This document shows, in pieces, positions 24,183 to 31,196 of a stretch of DNA of 64,000 nt. The position numbers and the translations under genes are program-made. A model generated the notes under the pieces. The model searched no databases, was not told the origin of the DNA, and saw only the letters and a program-made list of their open reading frames with translations. The stretch spans positions 62,001-126,000 of the forward strand of contig JAFYMC010000035.1 in assembly GCA_017556805.1 (NCBI GenBank), written 5' to 3'. The stretch is from Lachnospiraceae bacterium. Its GTDB lineage: Bacteria; Bacillota; Clostridia; Lachnospirales; Lachnospiraceae. Each line of letters starts with the position of its first letter. The first letter of the stretch is position 1.

Positions 24183-25472
24183 TTATTTATAATAATCGAA
24201 CTGTAAGCCGTACATACGTACCGTATCGCCGTCCTGAATGCCCATGGCCTCCAGCTCTTCCAAAATGCCGTTGTTCTTTAAGAAATTCTGGAAGAATTCG
24301 AAGCCCTTCTCGGAGTCGATGTTGGTGTAGCCGAGCATCTTTTCGATGCGCGGACCTTCGACTACGTACATCTTGTCCTTTTCGTCGTATTCCACCGTAT
24401 ACGGATCGTTCGGAAGGGTCAGATTGTCTAAGGAGAATTCTCTCTCAAATACAATCGGATCTTCCTTTGTTTCCGCTAAAAGCTTAGCTGCCGCATAAAG
24501 GAGCTCTTTTACCCCCTTGCCGCTGACTGCGGAGATGGAATAAATCGGATAGCCCTCCTCTTTAAATGCCTCACGAAGCTTGTTTACCGCTTCCGCTGCC
24601 TCTTCAGGAAGCATCACGTCTGTCTTATTGGCTGCGATAATCTGCGGCTTCTTGGCCAGATTCGGGTCATAGGCTGCCAGTTCTGCATTAATCGTTTTAA
24701 TATCCTCAATCGGATCACGGCCTTCCGTGGAAGCTACGTCTACCACATGAATGATGACGCGGGTGCGCTCCACATGGCGTAAAAACTCGTGACCGAGACC
24801 GATACCCTCGGAAGCCCCCTCAATCAGTCCCGGAATATCCGCAATCACGAAACCGTTGGCGCCGTCCATATCTACCACGCCGAGGTTCGGATTCAAGGTG
24901 GTAAAATGATAGTTTGCGATCTTCGGCTTTGCGTTGGTCACACGTGATAAGAAGGTAGACTTACCTACATTCGGGAACCCTACAAGACCTACGTCCGCAA
25001 TGACCTTGAGCTCCAGAATCACGTTTAACTCCTGGGCATCCTGGCCCGGCTGTGCGTACTTCGGTACCTGCATGGTTGCGGTGGCATAATGTTGATTGCC
25101 CTTACCGCCGCGACCGCCCTTTAAAATCACTTCACGACGGTTCTCATGGGACATGTCGGTAATGACCATGCCGGTCTCTTTTTCTTTAATAACCGTACCT
25201 TCCGGCACCTTTAAAATCTTGTCAGCGCCGTTTTTTCCGGTACAACGGTTGGTTCCTCCGTTTTCACCGTCTTCCGCACAGTATTTTCGAACAAAACGAA
25301 AATCCGCCAAAGTATTTAAGCCTTCGTCTACTTCGAAAATAATGTCGCCGCCCTTACCGCCGTCACCGCCGTTCGGGCCGCCGGCTGCTACAAAGAGCTC
25401 ACGACGGAAGCTTACACTGCCGTCACCGCCCTTACCGGAACGAATATAAATCTCAGCTCTATCTGCAAACAT
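24183..25472 (-). CDS. obg: Obg family GTPase (CgtA/ObgE)
   Basis: The 429-residue GTPase takes part in late 50S assembly and stress signalling. It shows the glycine-rich Obg fold (about 1-158, GGDGSVSF, GGPNGGDGGKGGD), the G domain (about 159-335: GFPNVGKST, DIPGLIEG, NKTD) and the C-terminal OCT domain (about 345-429), which is present in Gram-positive Obg proteins. GGAGG precedes ATG 25472. A terminator-like hairpin separates it from rpmA. Confidence 0.98.
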   Translation of the reverse strand: MFADRAEIYIRSGKGGDGSVSFRRELFVAAGGPNGGDGGKGGDIIFEVDEGLNTLADFRFVRKYCAEDGENGGTNRCTGKNGADKILKVPEGTVIKEKETGMVITDMSHENRREVILKGGRGGKGNQHYATATMQVPKYAQPGQDAQELNVILELKVIADVGLVGFPNVGKSTFLSRVTNAKPKIANYHFTTLNPNLGVVDMDGANGFVIADIPGLIEGASEGIGLGHEFLRHVERTRVIIHVVDVASTEGRDPIEDIKTINAELAAYDPNLAKKPQIIAANKTDVMLPEEAAEAVNKLREAFKEEGYPIYSISAVSGKGVKELLYAAAKLLAETKEDPIVFEREFSLDNLTLPNDPYTVEYDEKDKMYVVEGPRIEKMLGYTNIDSEKGFEFFQNFLKNNGILEELEAMGIQDGDTVRMYGLQFDYYK

Positions 25473-25485
25473 CTAAAACCTCCTG

Positions 25486-25534
25486 AAAAAACATAAACCC
25501 CAAATTCATTTGTGAAAAAGAATTCAGGGTTTAT
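25486..25534 (-). terminator. Terminator-like hairpin between rpmA and obg
   Basis: ATAAACCC (25493-25500) pairs with GGGTTTAT (25527-25534), extended by an inner AATTC/GAATT pair; the minus strand continues with T6. It should reduce read-through from the ribosomal-protein genes into obg; no separate obg promoter was found in the 83-base gap. Confidence 0.78.
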
Positions 25535-25555
25535 CGTGTCTCATTACATGGGGAC

Positions 25556-25843
25556 TTATTCAGCGTCTACCGGATATACGGAAGCCTGCTTCTTATCGCG
25601 TCCCTTTCTCTCGAACTTTAAAACACCGTCAACCAGTGCGTATAACGTATCATCGCCACCGCGACCAACGTTTACACCCGGATGAATCTTGGTACCACGC
25701 TGTCTGTAAAGAATGTTGCCGGCAAGTACGAACTGACCGTCAGCACGCTTAGCGCCGAGACGCTTGGACTCGGAATCTCTGCCGTTCTTCGTGGAACCTA
25801 CACCCTTTTTATGAGCGAAAAACTGAAGGTTCATCTTAAACAT
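25556..25843 (-). CDS. rpmA: 50S ribosomal protein L27, with Prp-type cleavable leader
   Basis: The 95-residue protein has the Firmicutes-type N-terminal extension [14 protein letters not shown]. In Staphylococcus the homologous extension is cut after the FFA motif by the protease Prp, and this is needed for ribosome function. The prp gene is directly upstream. The rest is a standard L27 ([23 protein letters not shown]-like [13 protein letters not shown]). ATG 25843 lies eight bases after GGAGG; an in-frame start further upstream would overlap prp. Confidence 0.97.
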   Translation of the reverse strand: MFKMNLQFFAHKKGVGSTKNGRDSESKRLGAKRADGQFVLAGNILYRQRGTKIHPGVNVGRGGDDTLYALVDGVLKFERKGRDKKQASVYPVDAE

Positions 25844-25856
25844 GACCCATACCTCC

Positions 25857-26213
25857 TTATGAATTCTGAAAAACAATACGTAAATACTTCTTTCCATACT
25901 CATCTTGAATTCCCTTTAATCCAATCACTAAAGATTGAAATAATACTTTGGTCTCAGGACTTGTAGGATCTGAAATGATTCTGAAATCGCTGATTCCTTT
26001 TTCTTCATCTTCTTCGTAATCAAATACATCAGAAGATAAAAGTCGAATCGATTCCATTGTGTTCATTACCAGCGCCGAAACCGCCGCACATACAATATCT
26101 TCACCGTATTCGGCATACTCAGCATGTCCTTTGGTACGAAAACCGGTAATCGTCTCTAAATTGACTTTGTCTTTTTTCTCGATTTCTTTTGCGAAAAATG
26201 TAATCGTAATCAT
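25857..26213 (-). CDS. prp: Ribosomal-processing cysteine protease Prp
   Basis: The 118-residue protein has the family's catalytic histidine and cysteine in [20 protein letters not shown] and the following [10 protein letters not shown] helix. By homology it removes the L27 N-terminal leader encoded by the next gene. It is placed between rplU and rpmA as in other Firmicutes. The ribosome site before ATG 26213 is weak, so translation may be coupled to rplU, 12 bases upstream. Confidence 0.95.
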   Translation of the reverse strand: MITITFFAKEIEKKDKVNLETITGFRTKGHAEYAEYGEDIVCAAVSALVMNTMESIRLLSSDVFDYEEDEEKGISDFRIISDPTSPETKVLFQSLVIGLKGIQDEYGKKYLRIVFQNS

Positions 26214-26225
26214 AAGATTCGAAAA

Positions 26226-26534
26226 TTAAGCATTAATCTTGTCAATCTTAACCTTGGTGTAAGCCTGTCTGTGACCATTCTTCTTATGGTATCCGGACTT
26301 TCTCTTATACCGATAAACAATAACCTTCTTTGCTTTGCCTTCCTCTACTACGGTAGCGGAAACGCTTGCACCGGCAACGGTCGGATTTCCTACGGAAAGG
26401 GAACCGTTATTCACAGCAAGAACACGATCAAAAGTAACCGTATTACCAGCTTCAACGCCGAGCTTCTCAACCTTAATTACGTCGCCTTCGGCAACTTTGT
26501 ACTGTTTACCACCTGTTGCAATGATTGCGTACAT
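26226..26534 (-). CDS. rplU: 50S ribosomal protein L21
   Basis: The 102-residue protein has the L21 pattern [23 protein letters not shown] and the C-terminal [17 protein letters not shown]. It starts the rplU-prp-rpmA unit. ATG 26534 lies nine bases after GGAGG; a longer frame would enter the structured leader. Confidence 0.98.
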   Translation of the reverse strand: MYAIIATGGKQYKVAEGDVIKVEKLGVEAGNTVTFDRVLAVNNGSLSVGNPTVAGASVSATVVEEGKAKKVIVYRYKRKSGYHKKNGHRQAYTKVKIDKINA

Positions 26535-26620
26535 CTGATGGCACCTCCTATTTAAATACTCGCCAACTGTGGTGTCTCTCCTAAAAAAGGACAGAACTTG
26601 AACCTCGTTGTGCGGCACAC
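26535..26620 (-). promoter_or_regulatory. Candidate L21 leader RNA
   Basis: The untranslated leader before rplU contains GTGCCGCACAA, AGGAGAGAC and TTGGCGAGTATT followed by the ribosome site. This resembles, from memory, the Firmicutes L21 leader element by which L21 may control its own mRNA. A covariance search would be needed to settle it. Confidence 0.5.
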
Positions 26621-26626
26621 TAGATT

Positions 26627-26655
26627 AATATAACACGGTTTACAAGGGATGTCAA
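26627..26655 (-). promoter_or_regulatory. Promoter of the rplU operon
   Basis: On the minus strand TTGACA (26650-26655) and TATATT (26627-26632) are 17 bp apart, a strong promoter that gives a leader of about 85 bases. Confidence 0.85.
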
Positions 26656-26676
26656 GCAGTTTTTCTACAATTTTAC

Positions 26677-26712
26677 AAAAAGAAGCCCACATATTTCTAT
26701 GCAGGCTCTTTG
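26677..26712 (-). terminator. Terminator of ddh
   Basis: On the minus strand AAAGAGCC-TGCATA pairs with TATGTG-GGCTTCTT, followed by TTTT. It isolates ddh from the rplU promoter just downstream. Confidence 0.75.
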
Positions 26713-26749
26713 GGGTGATATAAATCTTATTTCTGTTTTTATACTGTAA

Positions 26750-27733
26750 TTACAACAAACTTTTTCTCAGTTCTTCCCCACTCTGCGGATGCAAATATGC
26801 CGGAGCAATATCCAGAACGGTCTTACAACCGAACTGTCCTTCCTTTGCCATGCGGTATGCTGCTCTTGCGTAAGCAACCAATACACTGGAGGTGAATTCC
26901 GGATTGGAGTCAAGCTGCAGGCGGTACTCAATGACATGATGGTTCTCGTTGTTTGCGCCGGTGGTACCGGAACGGAATACCATACCGCCGTGAGCAATGC
27001 CGCTGTGGTCTTTCTTTAACTCTTCTTCACTGATAAAATGTACGGTAGTGTTATAGTCAGCGAAGTAATTCGGCATGGTAACGATGGCCTGCTCGATGGC
27101 CGCAAGGTCTGCTCCCTCTTCCGCTACCACAAAGCACTCTCTCGTGTGCTTTTCGCGGGTGGTAAGCTCCGGATTCTCGCCGGCACGTACGTTTGCTACT
27201 GCGGACTCTACCGGAATCGTGTACTGCTTTGCATCCTTTACCCCCGGAATCCGGCGGATGGCATCGGAATGGCCCTGGCTTACGCCCTTGCCCCAGAAGG
27301 TATAATCCTTGCCGTTCGGTAAAATCGCCTGACCGTAGCAACGATTTAAGGAAAACATTCCCGGGTCCCAGCCTACGGAAATGACACTGACTTTCTTTGC
27401 TGCTTTGCTTGCTGCATCAACATTTGCAAAATGCTCCGGAATGCGAGCATGGGTATCAAAGCTGTCAATTACATTGAAATACTTTGCAAACTCCGGCGTC
27501 TGCTCCGGCAAATCATTGGCACTGCCGCCGCATAATACCATAACATCTATCTGATCCTGCATCTTAACCGCATCTTCCATTTTATAAACCGGAATACCGG
27601 TGCGAGTCGTAATCGTACCCGGGTCTCTTCTTGTAAACAGTGCCACCAACTCACAATCGGAAGAAGCACTGACTGCATTTTCTACTCCACGGCCAAGATT
27701 ACCGTATCCTACGATTCCAATTCTAATCTTCAT
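26750..27733 (-). CDS. ddh: meso-Diaminopimelate D-dehydrogenase
   Basis: The 327-residue NADP-dependent enzyme makes meso-DAP from tetrahydrodipicolinate in one step, supplying lysine and wall precursors. It shows the Rossmann motif GIVGYGNLGRGVE, VLCGGSANDLPEQ, SVGWDPGMFSLNR, GKGVSQGHSDAIRRI and the late HHVIEYRLQLDSNPEFT. The length is typical. GGAGGG lies ahead of ATG 27733. It has its own promoter and terminator, so it is a monocistronic insert between the RNase E/G gene and rplU. Confidence 0.97.
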   Translation of the reverse strand: MKIRIGIVGYGNLGRGVENAVSASSDCELVALFTRRDPGTITTRTGIPVYKMEDAVKMQDQIDVMVLCGGSANDLPEQTPEFAKYFNVIDSFDTHARIPEHFANVDAASKAAKKVSVISVGWDPGMFSLNRCYGQAILPNGKDYTFWGKGVSQGHSDAIRRIPGVKDAKQYTIPVESAVANVRAGENPELTTREKHTRECFVVAEEGADLAAIEQAIVTMPNYFADYNTTVHFISEEELKKDHSGIAHGGMVFRSGTTGANNENHHVIEYRLQLDSNPEFTSSVLVAYARAAYRMAKEGQFGCKTVLDIAPAYLHPQSGEELRKSLL

Positions 27734-27762
27734 AATCGTTACCCTCCAAACAAGATGATTTC

Positions 27763-27808
27763 ATTATAGTCCTGTGAGAAATAAATGTCAACGAGAAATT
27801 GTATACAA
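27763..27808 (-). promoter_or_regulatory. Promoter of ddh with adjacent TTGTATACAA palindrome
   Basis: On the minus strand TTGACA (27786-27791) and TATAAT (27763-27768) are 17 bp apart. The palindrome TTGTATACAA (27799-27808) lies just upstream of the -35. It resembles GntR-family operators and recurs near 28253, 28321 and 61487. Confidence 0.7.
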
Positions 27809-27867
27809 GAATACACAAAATACATTTGATATTTGAATTTTTGCTGTCATAAGTTGTCATAAATCTT

Positions 27868-28215
27868 TTATGGCATCTTGCTTTTTTGTTCGCTCTGTAA
27901 TATGGAAAAATACAATCGCCCCACATATTCTCCGTTCATATAAAAGTAATCCCGTAGCATCCCTTCGTAAATAAAGCCGCACTTCTCTATGACACGTTTC
28001 GACGGTATATTGATTTCTTTGGTACATATCTGCACTTTATGTAGGTTCATTCGCTCAAAGCTGAATCGGATTATAGCCTTTGTTGCTTCGGTGGCATAGC
28101 CTTTACACTGAAACGCCGAACCGATACACTCTCCTGTTTCCTTTAAAACAATCGCCCAACGGTAAAGGAGTAATCGTTCGGTCTCGAAGGTGTTTGTACC
28201 TATGTGTGTCAGCAT
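27868..28215 (-). pseudogene. GNAT N-acetyltransferase remnant with internal deletions
   Basis: The frame gives 115 residues, against about 180 in the RimJ/RimL-like GNAT family. It opens normally (ETERLLLYR), jumps to WAIVLKETGECIGSAF, and then to KGYATEATKAII, missing about 50 residues after the first strand and about 30 before the acetyl-CoA loop. The C-terminal half (SKRVIEKCGFIYEGMLRD) is intact. The RxxGxG/A acetyl-CoA motif is broken: CKGYAT lacks its arginine side. Both deletions are in frame, and GGAGGG and a promoter remain, so a short product may still be made. Confidence 0.75.
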
Positions 28216-28252
28216 ACTATCCCTCCTTTTCATGAAAATACAATCTGAATAC

Positions 28253-28330
28253 ATGTATACAATCCGATTGCATGTGTTTATTATAACACCAAAACCGCAT
28301 TTGTCAATAGCTTTGTATTCGTGTATACAA
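28253..28330 (-). promoter_or_regulatory. Promoter of the GNAT remnant, flanked by TGTATACAA sites
   Basis: On the minus strand TTGACA (28302-28307) and TATAAT (28280-28285) are 16 bp apart. ATGTATACAA (28253-28262) lies after the start site and GTGTATACAA (28321-28330) before the -35, an arrangement that suits repression by looping. Confidence 0.65.
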
Positions 28331-28340
28331 TCTTGTGTAA

Positions 28341-28382
28341 AAGAAAAAGCATCGCATTCTGTTATTGTCAGAAACGATGCTT
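28341..28382 (-). terminator. Terminator of the RNase E/G gene
   Basis: AAGCATCG (28347-28354) pairs with CGATGCTT (28375-28382), and the minus strand continues with TTTTTCTTTT. Confidence 0.85.
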
Positions 28383-28428
28383 GCCTTACTTTTTTAAATA
28401 TCCGTTGCAAACTTCTTGTATACGTTCC

Positions 28429-29613
28429 TTACCCTTCAATCATCTCATGCAACGGCTTCTTTACCTTCTTTCTCGTCAGTTCCACAAGCCGAAGCCCCGT
28501 CATATCTACTACATTCACCGGAATCCGGTCCTTTGCCGCCAGCTCCTTTAACAGCTGCATCAGCCTTGTATTATACTCTTCGGATTCCATATTGATAAAG
28601 TCAATGAGAATCATACCGGACAGATTGCGAAGGCGCAACTGCCGCATACATTCTCTTGCCGCTTCTTCATTGATTTTATAGAAGGTCTCATCTCCTGCTT
28701 TCTTGCCGCTGATGGCCTTGCCGGTGTTGACGTCAATGACGGTCAAGGTTTCTGTCGGCTCGATAACCAAAGAGGCTCCGGATTTTAACCACACATGCTT
28801 AGACAGAGCTTCTTTTTCCCACTTTTGCAGGGAATACAACGCCGTCAGGGAAAGGTTCTCATCTTTATACAGGCGAAGTTTGGCCGTATCCTCCGGTTGG
28901 AATTGTGCGGTATAATCGGAAAATGCCGCAAATATCTCTTCCTCGTCTGTGACTACCTCGGTCAGTTGGTCCTGAGGCAAATCACGTAATAAATCAATGT
29001 ACCACGGATAGCTTTGATACAGCAAGCTTCCTTTGGACTTATGGACTCCGGTGGTGCAGATGTCATGGTACAAAGCGGCCAGTCGCTCCTCTTCTGCTTT
29101 CAGACGTTCATTCGACACCTGTAGTGCATTAGTCCTAACGATAAGACCGTAATTCTCATTCTCACAATTAGAAAATAGGACTTTTAGCCTATTGCTTTCC
29201 TCTTTGCCTTTGATTTTATTGGAAATCCGAACCTCCTTCATACCGTGCACCAATACCAGATATTTGCCGGTAAACTGCAGTTTTCCTGTAACGGAAGGCT
29301 GTTTTGTCTTAATATCCTCCCGTTCCACTTGGACCAGCACATAGTCTCCCATGCATAACCGGTCGTTGTTGGCGTGAGGGCCGAACAAATAGGAGGTCGC
29401 ATCCTTCAGAGAGTGGTAACACATACAGCCCCCTTCGGTCTCAATGAAGGCGGCATCGATGTTTTTCACAATATTGTTGACGTGACCGACGTAGATATTC
29501 CCGAGGCGTGACGGTGTATCCGCATGCTCTGCTGCCATTTCCAAGGGCTGATTGTTGTCATCAAACAACACAGAATAAATATAGCGGTCTTTTTTCGTTA
29601 CCACAAGGCGCAT
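28429..29613 (-). CDS. Ribonuclease E/G family protein, short form
   Basis: The 394-residue protein has the S1-like start (IYVGHVNNIVKNIDAAFI), the 5'-sensor region and both catalytic aspartates (VIDVNTGK, ILIDFINM), followed by VVDMTGLRLVELTRKK. It cuts single-stranded RNA at AU-rich sites by family. It ends soon after the DNase I-like domain and lacks the CPxCxG zinc link used for tetramers in the enteric enzymes, as do many clostridial forms. In Clostridia the gene lies between the TIGR03936-type gene and rplU, as it does here apart from inserts. Confidence 0.92.
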   Translation of the reverse strand: MRLVVTKKDRYIYSVLFDDNNQPLEMAAEHADTPSRLGNIYVGHVNNIVKNIDAAFIETEGGCMCYHSLKDATSYLFGPHANNDRLCMGDYVLVQVEREDIKTKQPSVTGKLQFTGKYLVLVHGMKEVRISNKIKGKEESNRLKVLFSNCENENYGLIVRTNALQVSNERLKAEEERLAALYHDICTTGVHKSKGSLLYQSYPWYIDLLRDLPQDQLTEVVTDEEEIFAAFSDYTAQFQPEDTAKLRLYKDENLSLTALYSLQKWEKEALSKHVWLKSGASLVIEPTETLTVIDVNTGKAISGKKAGDETFYKINEEAARECMRQLRLRNLSGMILIDFINMESEEYNTRLMQLLKELAAKDRIPVNVVDMTGLRLVELTRKKVKKPLHEMIEG

Positions 29614-29660
29614 AAAGGTTCTCCTGTCTTTGTTATGTAGTCGTGGCTTTGCCGGTGCAC

Positions 29661-30275
29661 TTACTCCGGTTCTATTTTCAGTACTTCTAAATCAACCAGA
29701 ATTTTAAGGTTTTCATAATAGTACAGCATATACCTATCCTCTTCTAATCCATAGACAGATTCACAGATATATGAACCAACCAGTCTGGTTGTATCTACTT
29801 TGTCTAACTTTTCTTCGTTCACCCGGACTTTCAGCAGCTCGTTTTTCTCATCAAGGGTATAGCAATACAAATAATAATGGGTGGTACTGGATCTTCTGTA
29901 GCGGTAAACGTGTCGGCTTTTGAGGTCAGTATTGTGGATCGGCTGCTCCACCGGTCCGTTTATCGTATCCTTCAAAGCCCTTGTAACGCGGATTCCTAAG
30001 GTTATGGTACCTGCAAGCCAAATCAGAGCGATAATTACCATAACAACGATTCCGCTGATATCCTTCTTTCTTTTGCGCCTTGTTCCTTTTATTTCCTGAA
30101 ACAAAGATGATAAAATGATAATAGCCACCGTCGTCGCCAAAATAAACAGGCACAGGCATACCGAAAAAGCACCAAGCGGTAGCGCACGGTCGTCCGGTAA
30201 CAGCTTATTCGCGATAATACTTGCAATAATGATGAGAAGGATGGCAATCCCTTCTCCAATCCAAACTTTTTTCAT
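29661..30275 (-). CDS. Membrane protein related to the 16886 and 17295 genes
   Basis: The 204-residue protein has three membrane segments (about 5-25, 35-60, 73-97), then an ectodomain opening with TINGPVEQP and closing with YMLYYYENLKILVDLEVL. The GP-E opening and the YYY...LKIL-DL ending match the proteins at 16886-17275 and 17295-17864. ATG 30275 follows GGGGAG. It is inserted between two normally adjacent genes (TIGR03936-type and RNase E/G). Function unknown. Confidence 0.7.
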   Translation of the reverse strand: MKKVWIGEGIAILLIIIASIIANKLLPDDRALPLGAFSVCLCLFILATTVAIIILSSLFQEIKGTRRKRKKDISGIVVMVIIALIWLAGTITLGIRVTRALKDTINGPVEQPIHNTDLKSRHVYRYRRSSTTHYYLYCYTLDEKNELLKVRVNEEKLDKVDTTRLVGSYICESVYGLEEDRYMLYYYENLKILVDLEVLKIEPE

Positions 30276-30352
30276 GATGTACTCCCCATAATTATAATTT
30301 TTCTCTATCGTAATACTGAAGTATTTCAAGGCCGGTTCCGCAATACGGATAG

Positions 30353-31174
30353 TTACAAGCGTTTCAACTCCGGATTCTCTCCGGTATACATATCCAGTCT
30401 GTGAATTTGAAACTTTAACGCTTCCGGTTCCTCACAGCCCAAGAACCGTGCAAATGCCTCCATTACCAGTTCCGGCTTAATATTGTCGGCACTGCCGGCG
30501 GATACACGTAAAAGTACGGAAAACAAGCCTTTTTCCGCACAAAGAGCCTTCTGTTCTGCAGCAAAGTCCGGAATTTCCGGAACTTCATAAAAAGTATGGT
30601 CGTTCTTATGTGTTGCTACCGTAGGTAAAGAGGCGGTTGTTCCCACCGCAGTATCGTACAAAAACGGCTTCAAATCAATGCTTGTCTCGGAATTGGACTT
30701 CTTTACTTTTTTAATCACGGAAATACTTTCCTGTCCAATAAAACGCACCCAGGCCTCGTTTAACTCTTCGAAAGACTTTGTTCCGAGGAACGTATCATTC
30801 TCCCTAACCGTCACCAAATAATCCGCCGCCGTTACCAAAGACATGGCTGTTTCTCTTTTTCGACCGTTTTCCGGGTCAGGAAGAATATGGGAGGAAAGCA
30901 CCGTAAAGCCCTCCACCATGGCCGTATTTAATGCGTCTACAATCTCCTGCGGTGTATACTCTGCCGTAAGCTCCATGTCCATATATTCGCCTTCACTGGT
31001 AATGCCTACACCAAGCGGTGACGCAAAGGACATTATCTGATGCGGGTGGAACCCCTGGGAATAAGCGATTTTCAGTCCCGAACGGCGGACTGCCTTCTGG
31101 AAATAACGCAGTACATCCAGGTGTCCGATGAATTTTACCGCACCGTATTTTGCAAAACGTACTCTGACATTCAT
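30353..31174 (-). CDS. TIGR03936 / DUF2344 family radical-SAM-associated protein
   Basis: The 273-residue protein matches the small partner usually encoded next to, or fused with, the large B12-binding radical SAM protein of the neighbouring gene: FAKYGAVKFIGHLDVLRYFQ, SQGFHPHQIMSFA, PLGVGITSEGEYMD. The pair may modify tRNA or another RNA, but the substrate is not established. The gene starts 22 bases after the radical SAM gene and is surely co-transcribed with it. Confidence 0.93.
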   Translation of the reverse strand: MNVRVRFAKYGAVKFIGHLDVLRYFQKAVRRSGLKIAYSQGFHPHQIMSFASPLGVGITSEGEYMDMELTAEYTPQEIVDALNTAMVEGFTVLSSHILPDPENGRKRETAMSLVTAADYLVTVRENDTFLGTKSFEELNEAWVRFIGQESISVIKKVKKSNSETSIDLKPFLYDTAVGTTASLPTVATHKNDHTFYEVPEIPDFAAEQKALCAEKGLFSVLLRVSAGSADNIKPELVMEAFARFLGCEEPEALKFQIHRLDMYTGENPELKRL

Positions 31175-31196
31175 AAAAAGTCTCCTTCTCTATCCT

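Noticed and set aside
24183-25472. Glycine-rich repeats at the start of obg as a possible tandem repeat
   Set aside because: These are the normal glycine-rich turns of the Obg fold.
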